A stretch of DNA of 48,762 nt from assembly GCA_029975415.1 (NCBI GenBank), contig JARKPE010000139.1:1-48762 (forward strand). Reading direction: 5' to 3'. The translations under genes and the position numbers were made by a program. This DNA comes from Dysgonamonadaceae bacterium. Lineage in GTDB: Bacteria > Bacteroidota > Bacteroidia > Bacteroidales > Dysgonomonadaceae. Below, piece after piece: positions 17,972-26,226 of the stretch; position 1 is the first letter of the stretch; each line of letters opens with the position of its first letter. The notes under the pieces are model-generated. The model saw nothing but the letters and a program-made list of their open reading frames with translations. It had not been told where the DNA came from and made no database searches.

Positions 17972-19303
17972 TTATTCCCATAGGATATCCGAATCATTTT
18001 CTTTTTTTGTCATCAATTCGTTAGTTTCGAAGAAAAATTTTTCCTCACCAAATGCAGGCTTGAGCTGGTCGAACCATGTTGCTTTCGGGTCGTAAGCTGC
18101 AAAGAAAGGAATATCTACAAATTGCGGATTGCGACATTGAAGAAATCGTAGAACGAAAACTTTTTCTCCTTTTATTTCCGTTATTCCGAGAATTTGAATC
18201 TTTCCGGGAGTAGCACTCATGCTTGGCCCTCTTACCGTACGACAGATGCCGCTTACACTCGAATAAGCCTTTCGGAAGATATCCCACGTTTTTTCGAGAG
18301 GCAATTCGAAAAATGCCTTAGCTCCTGTATCACGGGCCACAAACATATAATAAGGAATAAGTCCGAGTGCAACTTGTTCACGCCACATGTTTGCCCATAT
18401 CTTGGCATCATCGTTGATGTTTTTCAGTAGCGGCGATTGCGTTCTGATTTGACTACCTGTGTTTTTAATACGCTGTATCGCCAGCTTTACGGATTCTGTG
18501 GACAATTCGACCGGATGGTTAAAATGTGCTTGAAAAGCAAGATGTTTCCCTGCTTTGTTAACTTTTTCGAACAATCTGAGCAAATCGTCCGCATCTTTAT
18601 CGGTGAGAAAGCGATATGGCCAATAAGATAGCGTTTTGGATCCAATACGTATGTTGCGGATATGCGAAAATTCTTTCGAAAGAAGTGGTTCGATGTAGGC
18701 TCTCAATATTTTGGCATTCACCGTGAATGGATCGCCACCTGTGAACAAGATGTCAGTGACTTTGGGGTGCTTCAATAAATATTTATGGAGCAGATCGGCC
18801 TCCTTCATCGCAAATTTTAATTCATTGATACCCGAAAATTGCGTCCATCTGAAACAGAATGAACAGTAGGCATGACACGTTTGTCCTTGGCTCGGAAAAA
18901 ATAAAACTGTTTCTCGATATTTGTGTTGTATTCCATGCAATTTGTTTCCTTCCATAACCGGCACATTATGCTCCTGACCTGCCGGATTCGGATTCAGACC
19001 CATACGTATTTCGTATATTTTTTTTTCGAGTTTTTCATTGTCTGCTTTCTCCAAAAGTTTTAACACTTCCTTGTAGGCGGCATTCGCAAGCATACCTTTT
19101 CGAGGGAATGTAAGCGTAAACATTGGATCCTCCGGAGCGTTGTTCCAGTCAATCAATTCATCTACCACATAGTTGTTCGATTTGAAAGGTAAAACGTGTC
19201 CCACAACCTCTATTGCTTCCAAAGACGATTCGGATAACTTTTTAAGTTGGGGTATTTCTTTGTAATTGTGTAATGTATAAGCACGATACTTCATTTCTTT
19301 CAT
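17972..19303 (-). CDS. KamA-family radical SAM aminomutase, substrate unlikely to be lysine
   Basis: 443 residues, PLP-dependent radical SAM aminomutase family. The cluster motif is C143-x3-C147-x2-C150 (CHAYCSFC), followed by FTGGDPF for SAM binding. K368 (TPGK) aligns with the PLP lysine (Lys337) of lysine 2,3-aminomutase. The two Asp residues that bind the lysine side chain there, 293 and 330, fall by ungapped spacing on R324 and S361, so lysine is a poor substrate candidate. Glutamate 2,3-aminomutase is recalled to have Lys and Asn at these places, which makes an acidic substrate plausible. It is divergent from the arginine cluster. M4 at 19294 is an alternative start. Confidence 0.88.
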   Translation of the reverse strand: MKEMKYRAYTLHNYKEIPQLKKLSESSLEAIEVVGHVLPFKSNNYVVDELIDWNNAPEDPMFTLTFPRKGMLANAAYKEVLKLLEKADNEKLEKKIYEIRMGLNPNPAGQEHNVPVMEGNKLHGIQHKYRETVLFFPSQGQTCHAYCSFCFRWTQFSGINELKFAMKEADLLHKYLLKHPKVTDILFTGGDPFTVNAKILRAYIEPLLSKEFSHIRNIRIGSKTLSYWPYRFLTDKDADDLLRLFEKVNKAGKHLAFQAHFNHPVELSTESVKLAIQRIKNTGSQIRTQSPLLKNINDDAKIWANMWREQVALGLIPYYMFVARDTGAKAFFELPLEKTWDIFRKAYSSVSGICRTVRGPSMSATPGKIQILGITEIKGEKVFVLRFLQCRNPQFVDIPFFAAYDPKATWFDQLKPAFGEEKFFFETNELMTKKENDSDILWE

Positions 19304-19731
19304 ATACTTCTCTATTTTTAATTTGGGTCCAAAACTTATTAACGATATGGATAGGTGGAGATAATAGGGTCAAAAAAACATGGATACCAAAATCTCAATA
19401 AACAAAAATACAATCATTTCATTTTAAAATTATTAATCAGGATTTTATACTTTGTTAAATATTATGAATCAATGTTAGACCTGTCATTATTTTATTTTTT
19501 TCGCATATTTCCTATCAAAAAAATAGAATATTAAAAATTTTATGATTACTTTTGCAGCATCAATGAATGAGTTATATACACATATTATCTTTGTAAGTGC
19601 ATCTGGTATCGTCCGACGATGCTGTTAACTTTATTTATAAGCGATGAAGCTTGTAAATACGAAATCTATTATTGCCTTACGGCAAAAAATAATCCTCCTC
19701 TTAAAAAAAATATTATATTATTGATTGTTAG
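19304..19731. promoter_or_regulatory. Leader region between kamA-like gene and the arg cluster
   Basis: 428 AT-rich bases. On the plus strand TACTTTTG (19547-19554) and TATCTTTG (19586-19593) match the -7 consensus. A 21-codon open frame at 19563-19628 (MNELYTHIIFVSASG...RRCC) has two adjacent Arg codons that fall inside the palindrome ATCGTC-C-GACGAT (19608-19620). A further inverted repeat, TTGCC-ttac-GGCAA (19672-19685), lies 47 bases before the GNAT start. These may be control elements of the arginine operon, but none is a proven operator or leader peptide. Bases 19304-19540 show nothing recognisable. Confidence 0.4.
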
Positions 19732-20352
19732 ATGAATGTAGAAATTCATGTGGCTAATAGCAGCCATACAGGTTATGCACAGGAAATATGCGATCTGGTT
19801 TACGAATCGGCGCAAGCGAGAGGGACAGGCATCGCAAAACGCAGCCCTGAATATATCGCCGAAAAGATGATCGCAGGCAAAGCTGTTATCGCACTCGATG
19901 GTGATAAGGTGGTCGGCTTCGCCTATATCGAAACATGGGGGCATGAGCGGTTTGTAGCCAACTCGGGACTAATCGTACATCCCGATTATCGAAATCAGGG
20001 ATTGGCTAAGCAAATCAAACATAAAATATTCGAGCTTTCGCGAACGCTTTATCCCAAATCGAAGATTTTCAGCATCACTACCGGCCTTGCCGTGATGAAA
20101 ATGAATACAGAGCTTGGATTTCGCCCTGTTCCTTTTTCGGAACTGACCGACGATATGGAGTTCTGGAAAGGGTGTCAAGGCTGTCGAAATTTTGATATTT
20201 TGGAACGCAACAACTATCGTATGTGCTTATGTACGGGTTTGCTGTATGATCCGGCAGAAAAAAAACCGGCACCTCAACCAAGCGGTTTTGCCAAAAAGGT
20301 GGTGAAGCCGGTAGTGAAGAAAAAAAATCCGAATAAAATGTTTAAAAAATAA
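19732..20352 (+). CDS. GNAT acyltransferase at the head of the arg cluster
   Basis: 206 residues with a GNAT fold: KVVGFAYIETW as beta strands 2-4, then VHPDYRNQGLAKQIKHKIFEL as the acetyl-CoA pyrophosphate loop (R/Q-x-x-G-x-A), followed by a TGLAVMKMNTELGF segment. A Cys-rich patch (CQGCRNFDILERNNYRMCLC) and a basic Lys/Pro tail (about residues 180-206) are unusual additions. Being first in the cluster, and with no other argA or argJ in the window, it is the natural candidate for N-acylation of glutamate, but this is inference from position. The tail may reflect nucleic-acid or protein binding. Confidence 0.85.
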   Translation: MNVEIHVANSSHTGYAQEICDLVYESAQARGTGIAKRSPEYIAEKMIAGKAVIALDGDKVVGFAYIETWGHERFVANSGLIVHPDYRNQGLAKQIKHKIFELSRTLYPKSKIFSITTGLAVMKMNTELGFRPVPFSELTDDMEFWKGCQGCRNFDILERNNYRMCLCTGLLYDPAEKKPAPQPSGFAKKVVKPVVKKKNPNKMFKK

Positions 20353-20418
20353 TATTGCGCGTTGTTTAACATTTCGAATGAATGAAATATGATCAACGTA
20401 GCTTCAAAAACAAACAAG

Positions 20419-21609
20419 ATGAAACAAAAGGTAGTTTTGGCATTTAGTGGCGGTCTCGACACGTCGTTTTGCGTGCCTTACTTGAAAGACGAAAAGGGCT
20501 TGGAAGTTCACACCGTTTTTGTGAACACAGGCGGTTTCTCCGACGAAGAGGCCAAGCATATCGAAGAGCGTGCCTTTCAGTTAGGCGCTACAACACACAC
20601 CTGTGTGAATGCTGTGGAGAATTATTACAATCGAGGAATCAAATATTTGATATTTGGAAATGTCTTGAAGAATAATACTTATCCTTTGTCTGTAAGTTCC
20701 GAACGATTCTTTCAGGCACTGGCCGTACTCGATGAAGTGAAAAAAATTGGAGCCGATTTTGTTGCTCATGGCAGCACAGGTGCCGGCAACGACCAGGTGC
20801 GTTTCGATTTGGTTTTCGAAGTGCTTGCTCCGCAGGTAAAGATAATCGCACCCATTCGCGAATTGGTATGGTCGCGTCAGCAGGAAATCGATTATTTGCG
20901 CAAAAAAGGGTTTGATTTTTCGTGGGAAAAATCGAAATATTCCATCAACCAGGGGTTGTGGGGAACCAGTGTGGGCGGTGTAGAAACCCTCAAATCGAAC
21001 GGAACAATTCCGGAAGAGGCCTATCCTTCGCAAGTTACCGATTTCGGAGTGGAACGTATCACCATTCGTTTCGAAAAAGGAGAACCGGTGGCACTCAACG
21101 GTGAAAAAATGACGCCGATCGAATTTATTCATAAGTTGCATCAAACAGCTGCCAAATTTGGCATCGGTCGTGATGTGCATGTAGGGGACACCATCATCGG
21201 AATGAAAGGACGGGTGGTTTTCGAAGCTCCTGCACCTCTCATTATTGTAAAGGCTCATCATTTGCTCGAAAAACATGTGCTCACCAAGCAACAACTATAT
21301 TGGAAAGATCAGTTGGCAAATTGGTATGGACAGCTCATGCACGAAGCGCAATATCTTGAACCGGTGATGCGCAATATCGAAGGATTTCTTGAAGACACTC
21401 AAAAATACGTTACCGGCGATGTAGATGTAGAATTGAGGCCATATCATTTTGCCGTTTTGGGTTGCACTTCTGATTATGATTTGATGAATTCGAAATTTGG
21501 AGAGTATGGCGAAATCAACAAGTCGCTTACAGGCCAAGATATTGTAGGATTTACCAAAGTGATTGCCAATCCGCTAAAAATATATTACAATATCCATCAA
21601 AATGATTAA
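20419..21609 (+). CDS. argG: Argininosuccinate synthase
   Basis: Condenses citrulline and aspartate with ATP to give argininosuccinate. The ATP-binding PP-motif AFSGGLDTS lies within the first 15 residues from ATG 20419 (MKQKVV); an upstream ATG at 20389 would add ten residues with no conserved content. GSTGAGNDQVRFD and the C-terminal SFGEYGEINKS-like segment are typical. Length about 396 residues is normal. It overlaps argC by eight bases. Confidence 0.95.
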   Translation: MKQKVVLAFSGGLDTSFCVPYLKDEKGLEVHTVFVNTGGFSDEEAKHIEERAFQLGATTHTCVNAVENYYNRGIKYLIFGNVLKNNTYPLSVSSERFFQALAVLDEVKKIGADFVAHGSTGAGNDQVRFDLVFEVLAPQVKIIAPIRELVWSRQQEIDYLRKKGFDFSWEKSKYSINQGLWGTSVGGVETLKSNGTIPEEAYPSQVTDFGVERITIRFEKGEPVALNGEKMTPIEFIHKLHQTAAKFGIGRDVHVGDTIIGMKGRVVFEAPAPLIIVKAHHLLEKHVLTKQQLYWKDQLANWYGQLMHEAQYLEPVMRNIEGFLEDTQKYVTGDVDVELRPYHFAVLGCTSDYDLMNSKFGEYGEINKSLTGQDIVGFTKVIANPLKIYYNIHQND

Positions 21610-22576
21610 AGCAAGCATTGTGGGTGGAACGGGCTATACTGCCGGTGAGCTTTTGCGCATTTTGCTTCGGCATCCCGAAGTGAAAATAGAATCGGTGGTT
21701 AGTTCTTCGGCCACAGGAAAACCGATAACAACTGTGCATCGCGATTTGTATGGCGAAACCGACCTTGTATTTACCGATCAAATCGGAAATCCGGATGTCG
21801 TTTTTCTTTGCCTCGGGCATGGAATGTCGCGACCTTTTCTCGACGAGAATCGGCTTCCATCATCGTGTAGAATTATCGATTTGGGAAACGATTTCCGAAA
21901 TGATGCCGTTTATGGCAACCGCACTTTTGTTTTCGGGCTTTGCGAATTAAATAAGAATCTCATTCGCGATGCGAAATTCATTGCCAATCCCGGATGTTTT
22001 GCAACATCTATTTTGCTCGCATTGATTCCATTGGCTTCGAAGAAGTTGTTGACAGATGAAATTCATATCCATGCTATCACGGGATCGACAGGAGCCGGCA
22101 AAAAACCAGGCGAAACTACTCATTTCAGTTATCGCGACAATAATATTTCGGTATATAAGGCTTTTCGTCATCAACACTTGGACGAAATCCGAAACACGTT
22201 GACGAGTGCAGGAAACGATCCTCTTCCTCAAGTTAATTTTGTGCCGATGCGTGGCGATTTCACGCGAGGAATTTTTGCGAGCGTTTATACCAAATGGGAG
22301 GGTACAATGAGCGAAACGGAAACGATCGATTTTTACAAACAATTTTATGCTGAGTCTCCGTTTGTTTTTGTATCGGACGAGCCTGTTTCGTTGAAGGAAG
22401 TGGTGAATACCAACAAGGGATTGTTGCACATCGAGTTTCATAACGGATATATTCACATTACCTCTATTATCGATAATTTGCTCAAAGGAGCATCGGGACA
22501 AGCGGTTCAGAATATGAATCTAATGCTCGGACTGGATGAGGCAACCGGATTAAAATTGAAAGGGAGTGCCTTTTGA
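21602..22576 (+). CDS. argC: N-acyl-gamma-glutamyl-phosphate reductase
   Basis: Reduces N-acylglutamyl phosphate to the semialdehyde using NADPH. The 324 residues begin with a Rossmann motif (GGTGYTAGELLRIL) and contain the catalytic Cys in NPGCFAT and the substrate loop GSTGAGKKPGE. It overlaps argG and is followed by a 172-base gap carrying a hairpin repeat before argD. Confidence 0.95.
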   Translation: MIKASIVGGTGYTAGELLRILLRHPEVKIESVVSSSATGKPITTVHRDLYGETDLVFTDQIGNPDVVFLCLGHGMSRPFLDENRLPSSCRIIDLGNDFRNDAVYGNRTFVFGLCELNKNLIRDAKFIANPGCFATSILLALIPLASKKLLTDEIHIHAITGSTGAGKKPGETTHFSYRDNNISVYKAFRHQHLDEIRNTLTSAGNDPLPQVNFVPMRGDFTRGIFASVYTKWEGTMSETETIDFYKQFYAESPFVFVSDEPVSLKEVVNTNKGLLHIEFHNGYIHITSIIDNLLKGASGQAVQNMNLMLGLDEATGLKLKGSAF

Positions 22577-22644
22577 ACACTTGAAATAAAGAAAAAAAAT
22601 CTACAGTCAGGTTGAGAATGAAAGGTCATTTTAAAACTTTGCGT

Positions 22645-22697
22645 TTTTGTGCCTTCGTGGCAAGAAAATAGCCACAAAGACACCAAGTCACAAAGGG
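22645..22697. repeat. REP-like inverted repeat between argC and argD
   Basis: GTGCCTTCGTGGC and GCCACAAAGACAC form the arms of an imperfect hairpin around AAGAAAATA (22661-22670), with an additional CACAAAG beyond. Such CTTCGTGGC/GCCACAAAG palindromes recur between genes in Bacteroidetes and relatives. There is no T run, so it does not look like a classical terminator. Confidence 0.6.
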
Positions 22698-22748
22698 AAA
22701 CAACGTTGGAAAGTAAAGAAATTGTTATTGTTTAATTAATTACACTTC

Positions 22749-23873
22749 ATGAATTTATTTGAGGTTTATAGTTTGTGGAATATTGAGCCGGTAAAGGCCG
22801 AAGGATGCAAACTTTGGGATAAAAACGGCACTGAATATCTTGATTTTTATGGCGGACATGCTGTAATTTCAATCGGACATTCGCATCCCGAATATGTTAA
22901 AGCGATCAAGAAACAGGTCGATAATTTGGGATTTTACTCCAATTCCGTACAAAATTCGCTTCAAAAACAAGTTGCCGAAAAGTTAGGCGAACTCAGCGGA
23001 TATTCCGATTATTCGCTCTTTTTATGCAATTCGGGTGCCGAAGCCAATGAAAATGCCTTGAAGCTGGCATCGTTTCATACAGGTCGCAAACGTGTGATTG
23101 CGATGAAGAAAGCTTTTCACGGACGCACATCAGGAGCTGTCGCAGTTACCGATGATCCATCCATTCAATCGCCTTTTAATACAGGACATGAGGTTACTTT
23201 CGTTGACCTGAACGATACAGAAGGAGTAGAAAATGAGTTGGCAAAGGGTGATGTGGCTGCCGTCATTATTGAAGGCATTCAGGGGGTGGCCGGAATTTTC
23301 GTGCCTGAAACCGAATTCCTGCAGCGTGTGCAAGCTGCTTGTGAAAAATATGGATCGGTGCTTATCCTCGATGAAATTCAATCGGGATATGGACGTACGG
23401 GAAAGTTCTTTTCTCATCAGTTTTCCGGCATCAGACCCGATCTTATTACCACCGCGAAGGGGATGGGGAACGGTTTCCCGATAGGAGGCGTATTGATTTC
23501 GTCGAAATTTGAAGCCAAAAAAGGAATGTTGGGGACAACTTTCGGCGGAAATCATCTGGCTTGTTCGGCCGCAATTGCCGTGCTCGATATTATGAATAAT
23601 GAGTCGCTGATGAATAATGCGGAGGAAATGGGCCGTTATCTGCAAAGTGAACTTTCCAAATGTGCCGGAATCAAAGAAATTCGTGGCTATGGATTGATGA
23701 TCGGTGTGGAAATGAAACCTGAATATGCCGGCGTTCGTGATAAATTGTTATTCGAAAGCCATATTTTTACCGGCAGTTCGAAAAATAATGTGATTCGACT
23801 ACTTCCACCGCTCACCGTTTCGAAAAAAGAAATTGATATTTTAATTCACGAGTTCAAAAAACATACGTCATGA
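22749..23873 (+). CDS. argD: N-acylornithine aminotransferase
   Basis: A PLP-dependent class III aminotransferase of 374 residues that converts N-acylglutamate semialdehyde to N-acylornithine with glutamate as donor. Motifs: FYGGHAVISIGHSHP, SGAEANENALKLA for the cofactor phosphate, AFHGRTSGA, LILDEIQSGYGRTG with the PLP-binding Asp, and TTAKGMGNGFPIGG with the Schiff-base Lys. It overlaps argF' by four bases (ATGA). Confidence 0.95.
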   Translation: MNLFEVYSLWNIEPVKAEGCKLWDKNGTEYLDFYGGHAVISIGHSHPEYVKAIKKQVDNLGFYSNSVQNSLQKQVAEKLGELSGYSDYSLFLCNSGAEANENALKLASFHTGRKRVIAMKKAFHGRTSGAVAVTDDPSIQSPFNTGHEVTFVDLNDTEGVENELAKGDVAAVIIEGIQGVAGIFVPETEFLQRVQAACEKYGSVLILDEIQSGYGRTGKFFSHQFSGIRPDLITTAKGMGNGFPIGGVLISSKFEAKKGMLGTTFGGNHLACSAAIAVLDIMNNESLMNNAEEMGRYLQSELSKCAGIKEIRGYGLMIGVEMKPEYAGVRDKLLFESHIFTGSSKNNVIRLLPPLTVSKKEIDILIHEFKKHTS

Positions 23874-24826
23874 GGCATTTTACCAGTGTTAAAGACATAA
23901 GCGACCTGAATTTGGCGCTCGAAAAAGCAAAATATGTCAAGGAAAATCCGTTTGCCGATCAGGCTTTAGGCAAAAACAAAACCTTATTGATGATTTTCTT
24001 CAATTCGAGTCTTCGAACGCGTTTGAGTACCCAAAAAGCGGGATTGAATCTGGGCATGAACGTAATTGTGCTCGATATTAATCAGGGAGCATGGAAGCTT
24101 GAAACAGAGCGTGGCGTGATTATGGATGGCGACAAAACCGAACACATCCTTGAAGCCATTCCCGTGATGGGCTGTTACTGTGATATTATAGGCGTTCGCT
24201 CTTTTGCTCAGTTCCAAAGCAAAGCCGATGATTACAACGAGGTTATTCTCAATCAGTTTATCCAATATTCTGGTCGACCCGTTTTCAGCATGGAGGCGGC
24301 TACACGACATCCTTTGCAAAGCTTTGCCGATTTGATTACCATCGAAGAGTATAAAAAAACGCCTCGACCAAAAGTGGTACTTACTTGGGCTCCTCATCCC
24401 AAACCGCTCCCTCAAGCTGTGGCAAACTCATTTTGCGAATGGATGAATGCTACCGATTACGAATTCGTTATCACTCATCCCGAAGGATACGAGCTGGATG
24501 AAAAATTTGTGGGTAATGCCAAAGTGGAATACGATCGCGAGAAAGCATACAAAGATGCCGATTTCATTTATGCCAAAAACTGGTCGGCTTATCGTGATCC
24601 GAACTATGGCAAGGTGATCAATAAGGATATGTCGTGGACAGTGGATGCGAAAAAAATGGCGTTGACCAACAATGCTTATTTCATGCACTGCCTGCCAGTT
24701 AGGCGCAACATGATAGTTACTGACGAGGTGATCGAAAGTCCGCAATCTATCGTGATTCCCGAAGCAGCAAATCGTGTGGTATCGGCTCAGGTGATATTAA
24801 AAGAAATTCTTCTGGGATTGCAATAA
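23870..24826 (+). CDS. argF': N-acylornithine carbamoyltransferase (ArgF')
   Basis: Transfers carbamoyl phosphate to N-acetyl- or N-succinylornithine, giving N-acylcitrulline. The 318 residues follow the Bacteroides fragilis type closely: carbamoyl-phosphate loop SSLRTR (46-51), INQGAWKLETERGVIMDGD, CHQ-like MGCYCDIIGVRSF, ATRHPLQSF, and HCLPVRRN near the C-terminus. Residue 90, in DGDKT90EH, is Thr; published work places Pro there in the succinyl-specific B. fragilis enzyme and Glu in acetyl-specific Xanthomonas enzymes (numbering 92). The acyl group used is therefore open. The stop is 16 bases before the vestigial argB start. Confidence 0.94.
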   Translation: MRHFTSVKDISDLNLALEKAKYVKENPFADQALGKNKTLLMIFFNSSLRTRLSTQKAGLNLGMNVIVLDINQGAWKLETERGVIMDGDKTEHILEAIPVMGCYCDIIGVRSFAQFQSKADDYNEVILNQFIQYSGRPVFSMEAATRHPLQSFADLITIEEYKKTPRPKVVLTWAPHPKPLPQAVANSFCEWMNATDYEFVITHPEGYELDEKFVGNAKVEYDREKAYKDADFIYAKNWSAYRDPNYGKVINKDMSWTVDAKKMALTNNAYFMHCLPVRRNMIVTDEVIESPQSIVIPEAANRVVSAQVILKEILLGLQ

Positions 24827-24842
24827 CACAAAAAATTCCGAA

Positions 24843-24902
24843 ATGACCGAAAATAGAGCTCTCTCGATAGTTAACCAACATTGCAGGTGTATGGTTGAGT
24901 AG
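24843..24902 (+). pseudogene. Vestigial 5' end of argB, cut after about ten codons
   Basis: ATG 24843 opens a frame MTENRALSIVN that parallels the intact ArgB N-terminus MSENNLSIVK (27753). The 11 bases TCGATAGTTAA (24864-24874) are identical to 27771-27781. It sits 16 bases after argF', where argB would be expected, and runs into foreign sequence at the TTAA of an insertion sequence, reaching a stop at 24900-24902. It cannot be functional; the complete argB lies 2.9 kb downstream. Confidence 0.7.
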
Positions 24903-25141
24903 TAGTTATGATGAAAGCCCAGGTTGTTATAACTACCCGAGCCACACAGAATGATGGCGCACGTGTAGAAATATGTCAGTGCACAGAGCCGGAAGAGAAA
25001 CTCAATCAAATCCTGTTCGCTCTGGATATAAAAACTCCCTTAATAAAAAGAAAAAAATTTTGAGTGTCATCCAAATGCACCTCCTCAAAAGGACATCCAC
25101 TCCGTTACAGGTACTTAGCTCGATAATACCTACAATGTGGG
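24875..25141 (+). mobile_element. Decayed insertion sequence with TTAA duplication
   Basis: Left end CCAACATTGCAGGT (24875-24888) and right end ACCTACAATGTGGG (25128-25141) are inverted repeats with 12 of 14 positions matching, and both are flanked by TTAA (24871-24874 and 25142-25145), a likely target duplication. The CC ends and 4-base duplication recall the IS1380 family, common in Bacteroides, but this is tentative. At 267 bases the element is internally deleted and keeps only the 3' end of its transposase gene. Confidence 0.65.
24908..25063 (+). pseudogene. Transposase C-terminal fragment
   Basis: A 51-codon frame inside the decayed insertion sequence reads ...ARVEICQCTEPEEKLN... followed by a short hydrophobic helix and KTPLIKRKKF at the end. 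This CxC-TEP-helix-basic tail pattern is like the C-terminus of DDE transposases of Bacteroidetes elements. The two starting ATGs are probably accidental; the 5' part of the gene is missing. Confidence 0.5.
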
Positions 25142-25210
25142 TTAACATTGAATTTCTGCAATAGTAAAATATTTTTTTTATTTTTGTGCTGGATATTTTT
25201 TTAATTTTAT

Positions 25211-25218
25211 TACTTTTG
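25211..25218 (+). promoter_or_regulatory. Candidate -7 box for the radical SAM operon
   Basis: TACTTTTG matches TAnnTTTG 24 bases before the radical SAM start codon. A TTTG at 25183-25186 lies 24 bases upstream, longer than the usual 19-21 spacing. It is outside the insertion sequence, so the island carries its own promoter. Confidence 0.45.
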
Positions 25219-25242
25219 CCATAAAACATCTTTGAAGTTTTT

Positions 25243-26220
25243 ATGCTATTAATTCAGCCTAAAATATTGACTTTAATTACAACCTATAAATGCACTGCTG
25301 CATGTGAAAATTGCTGTTTTAATTGCTCTCCAAGAATCTCTAAAATGATGTCGTTATCAGAGATGATTAAATATATTACAGTCTCTGTAGAAAATTTCCC
25401 ATCAATTGACGTAGTTGTATTTACAGGAGGAGAATGTACGCTTTTAAAAGACTCGTTGTTAGATGCTATTAAGTTTTGCACAACATTAAACTTAAAAACA
25501 AGAATCGTAACTAATGGTTATTGGGCTAAGAATAAAGGAGAAACAATAAAAAAACTTAATTCATTTGTTCAAGCAGGATTAAGCGAAATAAATGTTAGTA
25601 CAGGGAAAGATCACATGAAATATATACCTATATCTAATGTAATGAATATTATGGAAGAATCTTGTAAAAATGATAGCATTGACGGAATTATTATCGCTAT
25701 AGAGGAAAGAGATGATTACGAAAAAGAACATCCTTATTTGTTGCTAGAAGAAAAGAGAAAAATTATTAATAACAATCAAAAAGTATTATTAGTTAAAAGT
25801 CCTTGGATTAACTTTAGGAATAGACGGTCTTATTTTAATCATGAAAAAACGATGAACCGATCTGGATGCAAGAACTTATTTACAGGAATACAAATAAATC
25901 CAAATGGACAATTATTGTCTTGTTGTGGATTAGCATGCGAATACACTCCTTTTTTAAAATTAGGAAAGGTTTCAAATGAAAATATTACCGAATTATATGG
26001 ACTTCAATTTTATGATTTATTAAAATTATGGCTCTATACTGAGGGCCCAGTACAAATATTAAATAAAATAAATAATGATAATATTCAAGATTGCAGACAT
26101 GATTGTGATCATTGCTTAGAGCTTTTGACAAATAAGGACAATATTCAAAAACTTATTAATACTACTCATCGTATGGCCAATGAAATTATCTTAAAATATA
26201 GCATTAAAACTAAAATTTAA
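25243..26220 (+). CDS. Radical SAM protein with C-terminal SPASM-like cysteine cluster
   Basis: 325 residues. C17-x3-C21-x2-C24 (CTAACENC) binds the SAM [4Fe-4S] cluster, with extra Cys at 25 and 28, and TGGE at 61-64 contacts SAM. A second group (C209, then C227, C228, C232 after NPNG, and C284-x3-C288-x2-C291) is arranged like a SPASM/twitch auxiliary cluster region, typical of enzymes that modify ribosomally made peptides or proteins. It lacks a RiPP-recognition N-terminal domain. Six bases separate it from the lipoprotein gene. The sequence is very AT-rich (11 G/C in 25741-25800, against 24 in 27961-28020 of argB), consistent with transfer. The substrate is unknown. Confidence 0.9.
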   Translation: MLLIQPKILTLITTYKCTAACENCCFNCSPRISKMMSLSEMIKYITVSVENFPSIDVVVFTGGECTLLKDSLLDAIKFCTTLNLKTRIVTNGYWAKNKGETIKKLNSFVQAGLSEINVSTGKDHMKYIPISNVMNIMEESCKNDSIDGIIIAIEERDDYEKEHPYLLLEEKRKIINNNQKVLLVKSPWINFRNRRSYFNHEKTMNRSGCKNLFTGIQINPNGQLLSCCGLACEYTPFLKLGKVSNENITELYGLQFYDLLKLWLYTEGPVQILNKINNDNIQDCRHDCDHCLELLTNKDNIQKLINTTHRMANEIILKYSIKTKI

Positions 26221-26226
26221 ACGATT

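Noticed and set aside
19672-19685. TTGCC-ttac-GGCAA as a transcription terminator for a gene upstream
   Set aside because: No gene on the plus strand precedes it and it is followed by A-rich, not T-rich, sequence.
20581-21294. 237-codon open frame opposite argG
   Set aside because: Antisense shadow of a conserved enzyme gene.
24843-25063. A short functional gene between argF' and the radical SAM gene
   Set aside because: The frames are explained better as the broken argB start and a transposase remnant inside inverted repeats.
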